Source: Aliidiomarina minuta (GTDB lineage Bacteria > Pseudomonadota > Gammaproteobacteria > Enterobacterales > Alteromonadaceae). Taken from it: 64,000 nt of DNA. The translations under genes were made by a program, and so were the position numbers. The notes beneath the pieces were generated by a model. The model ran no database searches. It saw only the letters and a list, made by a program, of their open reading frames with translations, and was not told the origin of the DNA. Numbering within the stretch: the stretch's first letter is position 1; each line of letters opens with the position of its first letter. This document shows, in pieces, positions 32,853 to 41,794 of this stretch. The DNA lies in contig NZ_PIPL01000001.1 of NCBI RefSeq assembly GCF_003987145.1, positions 930,001-994,000 on the forward strand. The letters are read 5' to 3'.

Positions 32853-33893
32853 GTGAGCGAGCAAAAGAAATCTCTTAGTTATAAAGACGCAGGCGTTGAT
32901 ATTGACGCCGGTAACGCATTGGTAGAGCGCATTAAAGGCGTGACCAAGCGCACTACTCGTCCTGAAGTTAAAGGCAATATTGGCGGCTTTGGTGCGCTTT
33001 GCGAATTGCCCTCTAAATATAAAGAACCTTTATTAGTATCCGGCACTGATGGTGTCGGCACTAAATTACGTCTGGCAATCGAAGCAGGTAAACACGACAC
33101 CGTCGGCATCGACCTGGTTGCTATGTGTGTCAATGACCTTATTGTGCAGGGCGCAGAACCCCTCTTCTTCCTTGATTATTATGCCACCGGCAAGCTGGAC
33201 ATCGACGTAGCCGCCGATGTTGTCACCGGCATTGGCGAAGGTTGTGTCCAGGCTGGCTGTGCTTTGATTGGTGGTGAAACCGCTGAAATGCCGGGTATGT
33301 ACCAGAGTGGCGATTACGATATCGCAGGTTTTTGTGTTGGCGTAGTCGAAAAAGCAGACGTCATTGACGGTAGCAAAGTCGCTCCGGGCGATGCTCTGAT
33401 TGCTGTTGGCTCAAGCGGCCCACATTCCAACGGCTACTCCTTAGTTCGTAAAGTATTAGAAGTAAGTGGTGCCGACCTGCAACAGGATCTAGAAGGTAAA
33501 ACACTGACTGAACATCTGCTGGAACCTACCCGCATTTACGTCAAATCAGTACTGGCGCTGATGGCAGAACAGCCCATACACGCCATTTCCCATATTACTG
33601 GTGGTGGGTTCTGGGAGAATATTCCTCGAGTATTACCTGCCGGTACTAAGGCCGTTATTGACGGTAATAGCTGGCAATGGCCTACCGTATTCAACTGGCT
33701 GCAGGAAAACGGCAATATCGAAACCCACGAAATGTATCGTACCTTCAACTGTGGTGTGGGTCTGGTCATCGCCGTACCAGCTGAAAACGCTGACGCGGCA
33801 GTCAAGTGCCTGCGCGACAATGGCGAAAATGCCTGGACGATTGGCAGCATTGAAGCGGCAGCCGATGAAGATGAACTGGTGGTTATACGCTAA
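32853..33893 (+). CDS. purM: Phosphoribosylformylglycinamidine cyclo-ligase
   Basis: 346 aa, the normal length. [20 protein letters not shown] start, [58 protein letters not shown] and [15 protein letters not shown] are all PurM signatures. It makes AIR from FGAM with ATP in purine biosynthesis. The last base overlaps the start of purN, the classical purMN operon order. Confidence 0.97.
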   Translation: MSEQKKSLSYKDAGVDIDAGNALVERIKGVTKRTTRPEVKGNIGGFGALCELPSKYKEPLLVSGTDGVGTKLRLAIEAGKHDTVGIDLVAMCVNDLIVQGAEPLFFLDYYATGKLDIDVAADVVTGIGEGCVQAGCALIGGETAEMPGMYQSGDYDIAGFCVGVVEKADVIDGSKVAPGDALIAVGSSGPHSNGYSLVRKVLEVSGADLQQDLEGKTLTEHLLEPTRIYVKSVLALMAEQPIHAISHITGGGFWENIPRVLPAGTKAVIDGNSWQWPTVFNWLQENGNIETHEMYRTFNCGVGLVIAVPAENADAAVKCLRDNGENAWTIGSIEAAADEDELVVIR

Positions 33894-34564
33894 TGCCCTT
33901 AACTACCGATAGTACACCAGGTGCTACTAAGCGCCTGGTTATTCTTATTTCAGGTTCTGGCACCAACATGCTGAACCTGGCCGAGCACTGCCAGTCCGGT
34001 TCTATCAATGCAGAAGTGGTGGCTGTTATCAGCAATAAAGCAGACGCTGCCGGTCTGCAAAAAGCTAAAAACATGGGCATTACCACGGCAAGCCTGTCCC
34101 ATCGCGATTTTGCCAGCCGTGAAGCCTATGATGCTGAGCTGAAAAAACTGGTCGATAGCTACCAACCAGATTTAGTGGTGCTGGCCGGTTTCATGCGCAT
34201 TCTGACCGCTGACTTTGTTAATCATTTTGCTGGCCGCCTGATGAATATCCACCCGTCTTTGTTACCTAAATACAAAGGTATTCATACCCATCAACGTGCG
34301 CTGGATAACGGTGATACCGAACATGGTGTCAGCGTGCATTTTGTCACGGAAGAGCTGGATGGCGGACCGGTGATTCTGCAAGCCAGAATTCCTATCTTTG
34401 AAGGCGATGAAATAACAGATTTAGAAGATCGGATACATGAACAGGAATACCGTATTTACCCGCTGGTAATACGCTGGTTTTGTGCCGACCGACTGGTACT
34501 TACCGACGAGGGTGTACTGCTGGATGGTGTAGTCATGGACGCACAGGGTTACGCGGCTGATTAA
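33893..34564 (+). CDS. purN: Phosphoribosylglycinamide formyltransferase
   Basis: 223 aa. LVILISGSGTNMLNLAEHC, then MRILTADFVNHFAGRLMNIH, HPSLLPKYKG with catalytic Asn/His, and HGVSVHFVTEELDGGPVI with catalytic Asp. It transfers formyl from 10-formyl-THF to GAR. It shares one base with purM, giving coupled translation. Confidence 0.97.
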   Translation: MPLTTDSTPGATKRLVILISGSGTNMLNLAEHCQSGSINAEVVAVISNKADAAGLQKAKNMGITTASLSHRDFASREAYDAELKKLVDSYQPDLVVLAGFMRILTADFVNHFAGRLMNIHPSLLPKYKGIHTHQRALDNGDTEHGVSVHFVTEELDGGPVILQARIPIFEGDEITDLEDRIHEQEYRIYPLVIRWFCADRLVLTDEGVLLDGVVMDAQGYAAD

Positions 34565-34596
34565 CAGCCGCGTACGACCTCTTTACTCTTCATCTT

Positions 34597-35331
34597 TCAT
34601 TCATCATCAAAATTAAGTTCGGTCAGACTGATCATCGCTTCTTCCCGCCCTTTTCGTAATTGCTGCATTCTTACCAGGGTGTAATTAAGCTCAGGCGCAA
34701 ACCAGAAAAAGGTCTGCCGACGATCTGTGTCACGTACCCGGTCAACTCGTACAACCTCAACTTCGCCATAAGGTAATTGCAGAATCTCTGTCTTCGCCCG
34801 GGCAAATTCATATTCCCGGTTATTGCCATTTTCATCCAGCAATTGATAAGTCCAGTTATCGCCACCAGCGGCAACATCAACCTGCAACTGGTGCAGAACG
34901 GCGTTGGCATCCAGCAGGTCATCACGCCAGTCCGCATTAATTTCATCGCCAGCTATCGAAATAAGCTCTTTGTTGGGACGGTCAAACTGCACGGTAAAAT
35001 ACTGATTTGAACCGGTGCCCTCGCGACTGTAATCAAACACCAGGGGCTCAACACGCCCGTTTCGCATCAGAAATTCGGTATCATTTTCCCGGTGATCAGA
35101 TAAAAACAACATAGAAGCATAGCTTTCGGTGTAATACCGCCAAGTATTCTGCTCCGTGCGACTTAAAACCCGGGAAGCGTGTCCTCGGGTAGTGCCCCGT
35201 CTGGATAATTCGTATTTTGCGCTGTAAGGCTTAGTTTCCATTTGCGCATTATTCTGCTCAGAAGCTTGAGCAGAGCCTGCCATAAATGTGGTTAAGGCAG
35301 CTGCGGCTGCAAAAGGTACAAATAACTTCAT
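34597..35331 (-). CDS. DUF3108 periplasmic protein
   Basis: 244 aa from ATG 35331, chosen because it gives a clean signal peptide ending AQA. The upstream frame (to 35448) has no supporting site. The YSAKYELSRRGTTRGHASR start of the mature protein, VEPLVFDYSREG, and TFFWFAPELNYTLVRM are the DUF3108 pattern. The family is tied to outer-membrane or cell-wall maintenance but not defined. It is convergent with purN. Confidence 0.82.
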   Translation of the reverse strand: MKLFVPFAAAAALTTFMAGSAQASEQNNAQMETKPYSAKYELSRRGTTRGHASRVLSRTEQNTWRYYTESYASMLFLSDHRENDTEFLMRNGRVEPLVFDYSREGTGSNQYFTVQFDRPNKELISIAGDEINADWRDDLLDANAVLHQLQVDVAAGGDNWTYQLLDENGNNREYEFARAKTEILQLPYGEVEVVRVDRVRDTDRRQTFFWFAPELNYTLVRMQQLRKGREEAMISLTELNFDDE

Positions 35332-35494
35332 ATAAGGCCATCCTGTTGCAAAAAGTCCAGCCACTACCATAGCACTTAAGTGAAAAAGCGAAAGCAACGA
35401 CTCAGTTATAGCTAAGTCACTTTTAAGCACAAAAAATTCCCTTAGCACGTACAGTTAAACTTGCAAACTGGTCTGCTTTGATCTATTTTGTATG

Positions 35495-35511
35495 AACTGG
35501 TCAGACCTCAA
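35495..35511 (+). promoter_or_regulatory. FadR-like operator before fadE
   Basis: AACTGGTCAGACCTCAA matches the FadR consensus (AACTGGTCNGACCAGTT) over its first 13 bases. A second half-match, AACTGGTCTG, lies at 35466-35475. The site is 16 bp before the fadE start, where binding would block transcription or initiation. This fits fatty-acid control of beta-oxidation. Confidence 0.6.
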
Positions 35512-35526
35512 ACTGGAGTAAATATT

Positions 35527-37995
35527 ATGAGTGTCGCAATTTGGATCATCGCTACCCTGTTAGTACTGGGTACCATGATTTATCACCGCAGTTCGCTGTG
35601 GGTTTTCACTTTAGGCACCGCTGTCATGCTTGGTATTGGCACCGGCTTAACGATATTCGGTTCAACCACAGCTATCGTCCTGTGGATTGTCGCTGCCGTA
35701 CTACTGGTACCTCTGAACCTTGGTTTTATCCGTAAAACGATATTAACCAAGCCGATTCTTGCGGCGTACCGCAAAATCATGCCTGAGATGTCAAAAACTG
35801 AAAAAGACGCTATTGAAGCCGGTACTGTCTGGTGGGACGGCGAAATTTTCCGTGGTTCACCTGACTGGAAAATGTTGCATAACATTCCTGCTCCGCGTCT
35901 GACCACTGAAGAAGAAGCTTTCTTAAATGGCCCTGCAAACAAAGTCTGCGCCATGCTGGACGACTGGGAAACTACCCACGAGCTGGCGGATATGCCAGAA
36001 GACGTATGGCAGTATCTGAAGGATGAAAAATTCTTCGCCATGATCATCAAGAAAGAATATGGTGGTCTGGAATTCTCTGCTTACGCACAATCCCGCGTAC
36101 TGCAAAAATTATCAGGTGTCAGCACAGTATTGGCTTCTACCGTTGGTGTACCTAACTCATTAGGTCCGGGCGAACTGCTGCAGCATTATGGTACTAAAGA
36201 ACAGAAAGACCATTATCTGCCACGTCTGGCCACTGGTCAGGAAATTCCATGTTTTGCCTTAACCAGCCCTGAGGCCGGTTCTGACGCAGGCGCTATCCCG
36301 GATAGCGGTGTGGTCTGTAAAGGCGAGTGGGAAGGTAAAGAAGTCATTGGTATGCGCCTTAACTTTGACAAGCGCTATATCACCCTGGCGCCTATCGCTA
36401 CAGTCGTGGGTCTGGCATTTAAAATGTACGATCCAGACGGTCTGATTGGTGATGAGAAAGAGCTGGGTATTACCGCGGCGTTGTTGCCTCGTGATACTAA
36501 AGGCCTTGAAATTGGTCGCCGTCACTTTCCGCTGAACGTACCTTTCCATAACGGTCCGATTCGCGGTAAAGACATCTTTGTACCTATGGACTACATCATT
36601 GGCGGCCAGGAAATGGCTGGCAAAGGCTGGCGTATGCTGGTTGAGTGTCTGTCGGTTGGCCGTGCTATCACCCTGCCTTCAAACAGTGCAGGTGGTGCTA
36701 AGTCACTGGCGCTGGTTACTGGTGCTTACTCACGTATTCGTCGTCAGTTCAAATTACCTATCGGTAAAATGGAAGGTGTCGAAGAAGCACTGGCGCGTTT
36801 AGGCGGCAATGCTTATCTGATGGATGCGGTTACCAAACTGTCGACCACAGGTATCGATCAAGGCGAGAAACCGAGCGTTATCTCTGCCATTGCTAAATAC
36901 CACATGACCGAAAAACTGCGTACTGCCATGAACGATGCTATGGATGTACACGGCGGTAAAGGCATTTGTTTAGGTCCGAACAACTATCTCGGCCGTGCTT
37001 ATCAGGGTACACCTGTGGCTATCACTGTTGAGGGTGCCAACATTCTGACCCGCAACATGATGATTTATGGCCAGGGCGCAATCCGTTGTCATCCATTTGT
37101 TCTGGAAGAAATGGAAGCTTCAGCTCTCAAAGGCGCTGAAGGCCTGCGTCGCTTTGATAAAGCGCTGTTCGGTCATATTGGTTTTGTCTTTGCTAACTTT
37201 ACCCGTTCATTGTTCTACGGCTTTGGCGGCAGTGCTTTTATCAGCACACCAGCGAATGATTCCACCAGCAAGTACTACAAGCAAATGACCCGCTTTAGTT
37301 CTAACCTGGCACTGATGTCTGACGTGGCCATGGGCGTATTAGGCGGTTCACTGAAGCGTAAAGAGCGTGTTTCTGCTCGCTTAGGTGACATGCTGAGCTA
37401 CCTGTACCTGGGTTCTGCTGTGCTGAAGCGTTTTGAAGACGACGGTCGCCCTGCTGAAGACCTGCCATTTGTGCATTGGGCAATGCAGGACACTATGTAC
37501 AAACTGCAGCAAAGTCAGCGTGCCATGCTGGAAAACTTCGGTTTCCATGGTGCTTTCCTGAAAGCCATCATGTATCCGTTTGGCGTCATTGCTAAAGCAC
37601 CCAGCGACAAGTTGGATCATCAGGTAGCTCGCTTACTGATGAGCCCGAACGCCGCTCGTGAACGTTTAGGCGACGGTCAGTTCCTGTCTCCTGAAGGTGC
37701 TTATGGTTACGTTGAAACCGTACTGCGCGACATGATCGCTGCTGAGCCGCTGCATCAGAAAATCTGTGATGCTGCTAAGAAGCGTTTCACCTTTACCAAG
37801 CTGGATGAGCTGGCTGAAGAAGGCAAGAAACTTGGCGTTATCAACGACGAAGAAGCCGCCCTACTGGTGCGTGCTGAAGAAGGTCGTCTGAAAGTAATTA
37901 ACGTCGATGACTTCGCTCACGAAGACCTGCTGGCCGGCCGTGGCGCCCGCGAGCACTTCGAAAAGCAACAGGCAAGCAATAAAAACGCTGCCTGA
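35527..37995 (+). CDS. fadE: Acyl-CoA dehydrogenase FadE
   Basis: 822 aa from ATG 35527 (GGAG upstream), the length of the large FadE class. Two or three N-terminal membrane helices (residues 1-60), then the dehydrogenase core: CFALTSPEAGSDAGAIPD, GKGWRMLVECLSVGRAITLP, MDVHGGKGICLGPNNYLG, and VEGANILTRNMMIYGQGAI near the active-site Glu. It does the first step of fatty-acid beta-oxidation with FAD, passing electrons to the membrane. It is a single-gene unit with its own terminator and a FadR-like box. Confidence 0.96.
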   Translation: MSVAIWIIATLLVLGTMIYHRSSLWVFTLGTAVMLGIGTGLTIFGSTTAIVLWIVAAVLLVPLNLGFIRKTILTKPILAAYRKIMPEMSKTEKDAIEAGTVWWDGEIFRGSPDWKMLHNIPAPRLTTEEEAFLNGPANKVCAMLDDWETTHELADMPEDVWQYLKDEKFFAMIIKKEYGGLEFSAYAQSRVLQKLSGVSTVLASTVGVPNSLGPGELLQHYGTKEQKDHYLPRLATGQEIPCFALTSPEAGSDAGAIPDSGVVCKGEWEGKEVIGMRLNFDKRYITLAPIATVVGLAFKMYDPDGLIGDEKELGITAALLPRDTKGLEIGRRHFPLNVPFHNGPIRGKDIFVPMDYIIGGQEMAGKGWRMLVECLSVGRAITLPSNSAGGAKSLALVTGAYSRIRRQFKLPIGKMEGVEEALARLGGNAYLMDAVTKLSTTGIDQGEKPSVISAIAKYHMTEKLRTAMNDAMDVHGGKGICLGPNNYLGRAYQGTPVAITVEGANILTRNMMIYGQGAIRCHPFVLEEMEASALKGAEGLRRFDKALFGHIGFVFANFTRSLFYGFGGSAFISTPANDSTSKYYKQMTRFSSNLALMSDVAMGVLGGSLKRKERVSARLGDMLSYLYLGSAVLKRFEDDGRPAEDLPFVHWAMQDTMYKLQQSQRAMLENFGFHGAFLKAIMYPFGVIAKAPSDKLDHQVARLLMSPNAARERLGDGQFLSPEGAYGYVETVLRDMIAAEPLHQKICDAAKKRFTFTKLDELAEEGKKLGVINDEEAALLVRAEEGRLKVINVDDFAHEDLLAGRGAREHFEKQQASNKNAA

Positions 37996-38012
37996 ATCAT
38001 TTAAAGCTAAAG

Positions 38013-38038
38013 GGCCAGCTAAATAGCTGGCCTTTTTT
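38013..38038 (+). terminator. fadE terminator
   Basis: GGCCAGCT and AGCTGGCC form the stem around AAAT, followed by TTTTTT. It sits 18 bp after the fadE stop. Confidence 0.85.
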
Positions 38039-38064
38039 ATGCCTGCAAAATGGTGAAAAAGATG

Positions 38065-38781
38065 TTAATCGTGCCGCGGCTGTCGCTTCGCTAGCCATAA
38101 CATAAAGCTGACACCGAGTATGGTAGGTATTGTCCAGAGGAAAGGGTTGAAAGTCTGGGTAGGTAGATACATAGCCGCACCGAAAGATAAAAACGCTGAA
38201 TATCCAGCTATTCCGGCCCCTATCATGCTGCTGAAGTGTTGATATAACCATTCCCGCCGCAAGCCGCCAGACTTCGCACCGGGCTTTTGCAGGATAAAAC
38301 GAATGTTTCCCGGCACCATCAGAAACGCGATAAACGCGACGCCAATCAGCAACACTCTGCGTTCGCTCCAACCAAGATAAAATATCCATAAAGCAAGCAG
38401 CGCCAGCACACCGTGCATGAATAAAATGGATGGTGTTTTATATAGATGATAGCGGCCTTTATTCCGTACAGCTTTCAGACCAAACATAATTAAAACTAAG
38501 GCCAGGACACCCAGGTAAAGCATCATCCAACCAAGAAAAAGGTATTGCTCATGTCGCAGTTCAGCTGTGTCCGCCTGGATTACCGAAGGAAAAAGTAAAT
38601 GTATTGATGCCAGCACTATAGCCGTCAAAGCCGTAACCATCATGCTATAAGCGAAAACCAGGCCCACTACTCTATGCGTACGTCGTCCTTTACGGGTAAT
38701 CAGAGGAACCCAAAAAGCCACCAGCGCCATGGAACCGGTCATAATATGGATAAAGATTAATATTCCTATCCCAAACTGCAA
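38065..38781 (-). CDS. Multi-pass membrane protein, DUF2306-like
   Basis: 238 aa with six to seven hydrophobic helices. HIMTGSMALVAFWVPLITRKGRRTHRVVG near the N-terminus fits the DUF2306 pattern (two conserved His flanking a basic loop), found in predicted haem- or quinone-linked membrane proteins of unknown role. It is convergent with fadE. Confidence 0.65.
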   Translation of the reverse strand: MQFGIGILIFIHIMTGSMALVAFWVPLITRKGRRTHRVVGLVFAYSMMVTALTAIVLASIHLLFPSVIQADTAELRHEQYLFLGWMMLYLGVLALVLIMFGLKAVRNKGRYHLYKTPSILFMHGVLALLALWIFYLGWSERRVLLIGVAFIAFLMVPGNIRFILQKPGAKSGGLRREWLYQHFSSMIGAGIAGYSAFLSFGAAMYLPTQTFNPFLWTIPTILGVSFMLWLAKRQPRHD

Positions 38782-38954
38782 AATGTAATTCCCCTAATCG
38801 ACAAACCCGCTTTTTAGTAAATCTTCCGTAAACAGCATATACAACGTTTTCAAGTCAGCTATTCTGAACTTGCAACTGAGCCAAGCTCAAGAGCGCTCGT
38901 TTCTAATTTCGTCATGGATGACACCCTGATATGTGTTGCGTTAGAAACGAGTTT

Positions 38955-38980
38955 AAGCGCCCCTTCCCCCAGGGGCGCTT
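38955..38980. terminator. Terminator hairpin before the thioesterase gene end
   Basis: AAGCGCCCCT and AGGGGCGCTT with a short C-rich loop, then TTTTTTT. It is next to the stop of the thioesterase gene on the opposite strand, where it can act for either direction. Confidence 0.75.
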
Positions 38981-38983
38981 TTT

Positions 38984-39541
38984 TTATGCCTGCTTTTCAG
39001 TCTTTTTTGCTTTATTCGTTTCACTCAGGGTATCCAAAGTTATCGCCCACTGTTGCACCCAGGCAGGCAACTCAGGAGATTCCAGGCCTTTGTGCCCGGT
39101 TGCTTCCATTAATTCCTGCGGTGTCAAACCACCCTTGCGATTCCAGAACATACCACGTACCACAATAATTGCAGCCACCTGATCGTTTTTATCCAGCACC
39201 TTATGTTCTAAAAAAGCCCATTTCTCATTCCAACCTAATAGCCGGGTTTCTACATAGAAACGGTCAAAAGCTTTCAGCTGACGCATAAAACGAGCGGTTG
39301 CATCACCAATTACAGGTATGGCTTTACGTTGCCTGGCGACTTGCAGACAACCTGTACGCACGAACCAATCAACACGCCCAAGATCAGCAAAGCTAAAGTA
39401 GCGCCCATTATTTACATGCAGATTAAAATCTAAATCGTTGGGTAAAGCACGGGAACGCACACGTAACGGATCCAGCGGATTAGACCGACCCGCACGGGTA
39501 CGTTTTATAAGAATCCAAATCAAACGAAGCAATAAATTCAT
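38984..39541 (-). CDS. Thioesterase-family (hotdog fold) protein
   Basis: 185 aa. DLDFNLHVNNGRYFSFADLGRVDW is the 4HBT acyl-CoA thioesterase helix with the usual Asp/His/Asn positions, followed by VIGDATARFMRQLKAFDRFYVET and a C-terminal extension. The N-terminus has one hydrophobic or amphipathic helix. The probable substrate is an acyl-CoA. It stands alone, upstream of a 54-bp hairpin repeat. Confidence 0.82.
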   Translation of the reverse strand: MNLLLRLIWILIKRTRAGRSNPLDPLRVRSRALPNDLDFNLHVNNGRYFSFADLGRVDWFVRTGCLQVARQRKAIPVIGDATARFMRQLKAFDRFYVETRLLGWNEKWAFLEHKVLDKNDQVAAIIVVRGMFWNRKGGLTPQELMEATGHKGLESPELPAWVQQWAITLDTLSETNKAKKTEKQA

Positions 39542-39592
39542 AATATCTTTTTAAGCCGTTAAAACTGCTATTAACCTACCATAAACAAATCC

Positions 39593-39646
39593 GGGGTCAG
39601 AGCTAAAATTCACCACTTTTACGTGGTGAATTTTAGCTCTGACCCC
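39593..39646. repeat. 54-bp hairpin repeat, copy 1
   Basis: Perfect 24-bp arms beginning GGGGTCAGAGCTAAAA with a TTTTAC loop, followed by ATTTTATTT. Same length and outer arms as copies at 40236 and 53073. REP/MITE-like, not an ordinary terminator. Confidence 0.85.
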
Positions 39647-39811
39647 ATTTTATTTTATGCCAAAGACTCAAATGGACATCTAGACATCCAAATGAAAATC
39701 AACTAGAATCACTTTTGCCGCCGATTTAAGTCTCTGCAACTTGCGGGCGGATTATAAATACAGCTAAAGCGCGCCGGCAGCGCGCGAACCATTTACTCTG
39801 AGGAGTTCGCT

Positions 39812-40216
39812 ATGAGCCTGAATATAGATACAAAACGACCACAACAACCCGCCAGCTGCTGTGTGAAATGCCAGCAACCTCACCAAGCCGATCAACATCG
39901 GGTTATCTGCAACCACAAAGTATCTTTGTTTGCGAATGCTACACCCGTTTTCAATCAGCAATATGGTACTGAAGAGCTAAAGCTACAAGATGGCTGGTTT
40001 TATGTCAGCCTCCACACCCCCATAGAACCTGTTATTGAGACCTTGAAGCAAGGTTACCTGCCCTGGTTGTGCCCGCAATGCGCGGGTTATGAGGGAGCCA
40101 GTAACAGCAGTGCACCGGAAGCCACTATTCTGGATGATAACGGTAAGCAGGTAGCTGCGCCGAAAAGCGCTATTTTTAATAGGTATCGCGAAGAGCAACA
40201 AGCCCTTATCGCATAA
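39812..40216 (+). CDS. Small zinc-ribbon-like protein, unknown
   Basis: 134 aa. CCVKCQQ near the start and LCPQCAGY near the middle give two C-x-x-C pairs, with an intervening ICNHK. A GAGGAG ribosome site lies before the ATG. The gene is framed by two copies of the 54-bp hairpin repeat, 165 bp upstream and 20 bp downstream. No homologue recognised; a metal-binding structural protein is plausible. Confidence 0.65.
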   Translation: MSLNIDTKRPQQPASCCVKCQQPHQADQHRVICNHKVSLFANATPVFNQQYGTEELKLQDGWFYVSLHTPIEPVIETLKQGYLPWLCPQCAGYEGASNSSAPEATILDDNGKQVAAPKSAIFNRYREEQQALIA

Positions 40217-40235
40217 CAAAAATGGTGAAAATAAT

Positions 40236-40289
40236 GGGGTCAGAGCTAAAATTCACCACTCAAAAGTGGTGAATTTTAGCTCTGACCCC
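40236..40289. repeat. 54-bp hairpin repeat, copy 2
   Basis: Perfect 25-bp arms GGGGTCAGAGCTAAAA... with a CAAA loop, again followed by ATTTTATTT. It lies between convergent genes. The inner stem matches copy 1 nearly base for base; only the loop differs. Confidence 0.85.
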
Positions 40290-40296
40290 ATTTTAT

Positions 40297-41229
40297 TTAC
40301 TTCATCAGGCCGATTTCACGCAAGCGCTGCATGAGGTAATCATCAGCGGAAATAGCTTCCTGTTGTTTTGGATTATCCTCACTAACACAGCTTTCCAGGG
40401 CTTCAATCATAACGTCAGGATTAAAGTGCAGGAAAAACGGTATCGAATAACGTGATTTGTGGCTATATGGCGCCGGTGGATTAACGACCCGATGGGTGGT
40501 TGATGGTAAAACGCCGTTGGTCAGGCGCTGTAACATATCACCCACATTGCAGATAATAGCCCCTTCAATAATGGTCACGGGCACCCAGTTACCTGACTTC
40601 GACAGTACTTCCAGACCTGGCTCCCGTGAACCTATCAATAAGGTAATCACATTGATATCTTCGTGTGCAGAAGCCCGCACTGAAGGAGTGCCTTCATCGA
40701 TAATGGGTGGATAGTGTAAAGGCCGTAAAATAGAATTACCTAAATTAACCCGCTTACGAAAATAATCCCGGGGTTGTTTCAGATAAACCGCAATGCCTTC
40801 CAACACCTGATTACCCAGCTCATCCAGGGCGGCATAAAGCTTCAGCATTTCGGTTTTAAAATTCGGCAGTTCCTGCGGCCATACATTTGGCGTCAACTGT
40901 GGGTAAGGCGCGGGGCCTTCAAGCTCGCGACCAATATGCCAGAACTCTTTTAAATCCACATGCTTGGCATCTTTGGCGATTTCAGTACCAAAAGGTGTAT
41001 ACCCTCTGGCTCCACCCTGCCCCGGACGGTGATACTGCTTCTTCACCGCTTCGGGTAAAGCAAATAACTCACGACTGATATCCAGCGCCTTGTGAATCGT
41101 ATCAGTGTTGATACCATGCCCGGTCAAAGCTACAAATCCATTGACTGCATAGCCTTCACCCAGGGCTTGTACAAACGCATCAAAATCGCTGTTATAACGA
41201 CTCATATCAACATGGGGAATAGAACTCAT
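40297..41229 (-). CDS. 2-oxoglutarate/Fe(II) oxygenase, isopenicillin-N-synthase family
   Basis: 310 aa from ATG 41229 (AAAGG upstream). Double-stranded beta-helix ligands: H-x-D in ASAHEDINVITLL, distal His in PSTTHRVVNPP, and 2OG-binding Arg in RYSIPFFLHFN. The N-terminal GYAVNGFVALTGHGI is the DIOX_N domain. Substrate not deducible; relatives include plant-like dioxygenases and bacterial ethylene-forming or antibiotic enzymes. Confidence 0.85.
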   Translation of the reverse strand: MSSIPHVDMSRYNSDFDAFVQALGEGYAVNGFVALTGHGINTDTIHKALDISRELFALPEAVKKQYHRPGQGGARGYTPFGTEIAKDAKHVDLKEFWHIGRELEGPAPYPQLTPNVWPQELPNFKTEMLKLYAALDELGNQVLEGIAVYLKQPRDYFRKRVNLGNSILRPLHYPPIIDEGTPSVRASAHEDINVITLLIGSREPGLEVLSKSGNWVPVTIIEGAIICNVGDMLQRLTNGVLPSTTHRVVNPPAPYSHKSRYSIPFFLHFNPDVMIEALESCVSEDNPKQQEAISADDYLMQRLREIGLMK

Positions 41230-41326
41230 AAGAATACCTTTGTAAACTACTAATCTGAACGCCGTGCATTGTAACCTAATGTGTTTCACGGCACACTTGA
41301 TCCACCCTAATTAATGACAAGTCGAT

Positions 41327-41698
41327 ATGAACACTAAAACAGAAAAAAAATCGCTTTTGGATATACGCTGGTTCCGGACTTCAATGTGGACCTTAGCCAC
41401 ATTCTTAATCATTTTATGGGTACTTCCACTGGTCTATGAACTATTTGTAGCCATTACACCCGCTATGGACCCGGCTACTGAGCGCAGTTCCAGAAGCATA
41501 GTAGATACCGTTTCTAATATTTTTTCCTGGGTAGCCCTGTTCCTTGGCGCCATACTGGCATGGCGCCAATGGCAAACTCAGCGACGCCGCGAATACCTGC
41601 ATCAACGTATTATTGAGCGCAAAAAAGAACGCAAGAAAACACAAAAAGCCGAAGATTTGCGCAAAAAGAAAGAGCGCCTTTTTGGTAAGCGTAGTTAA
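41327..41698 (+). CDS. Small membrane protein with basic tail
   Basis: 123 aa. Two membrane helices (WTLATFLIILWVLPLVYELFVA and ISWVALFLGAILAW-like FSWVALFLGAILAWRQW), then a strongly basic helical tail rich in Arg/Lys (RRREYLHQRIIERKKERKK). No known family. Ends 25 bp before a terminator. Confidence 0.6.
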   Translation: MNTKTEKKSLLDIRWFRTSMWTLATFLIILWVLPLVYELFVAITPAMDPATERSSRSIVDTVSNIFSWVALFLGAILAWRQWQTQRRREYLHQRIIERKKERKKTQKAEDLRKKKERLFGKRS

Positions 41699-41721
41699 AT
41701 TTCGGCTACCAATAGACACAC

Positions 41722-41765
41722 AAAACCCCCAATATTAATTACTTAACTATTGAGGGTTTTGTCTT
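41722..41765. terminator. Bidirectional terminator
   Basis: AAAACCCCCAATA and TATTGAGGGTTTT pair with one mismatch across an AT-rich loop. It separates the small membrane protein and the S9 peptidase gene, which converge here. Confidence 0.65.
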
Positions 41766-41794
41766 AAATTCGCTTTTTCAGCAAAGCTTTAATC

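Noticed and set aside
39593..39646. Ordinary intrinsic terminator
   Set aside because: Arms of 24 bp, AT-rich inner stem, fixed 54-bp length and repeated occurrence fit a repeat family better.
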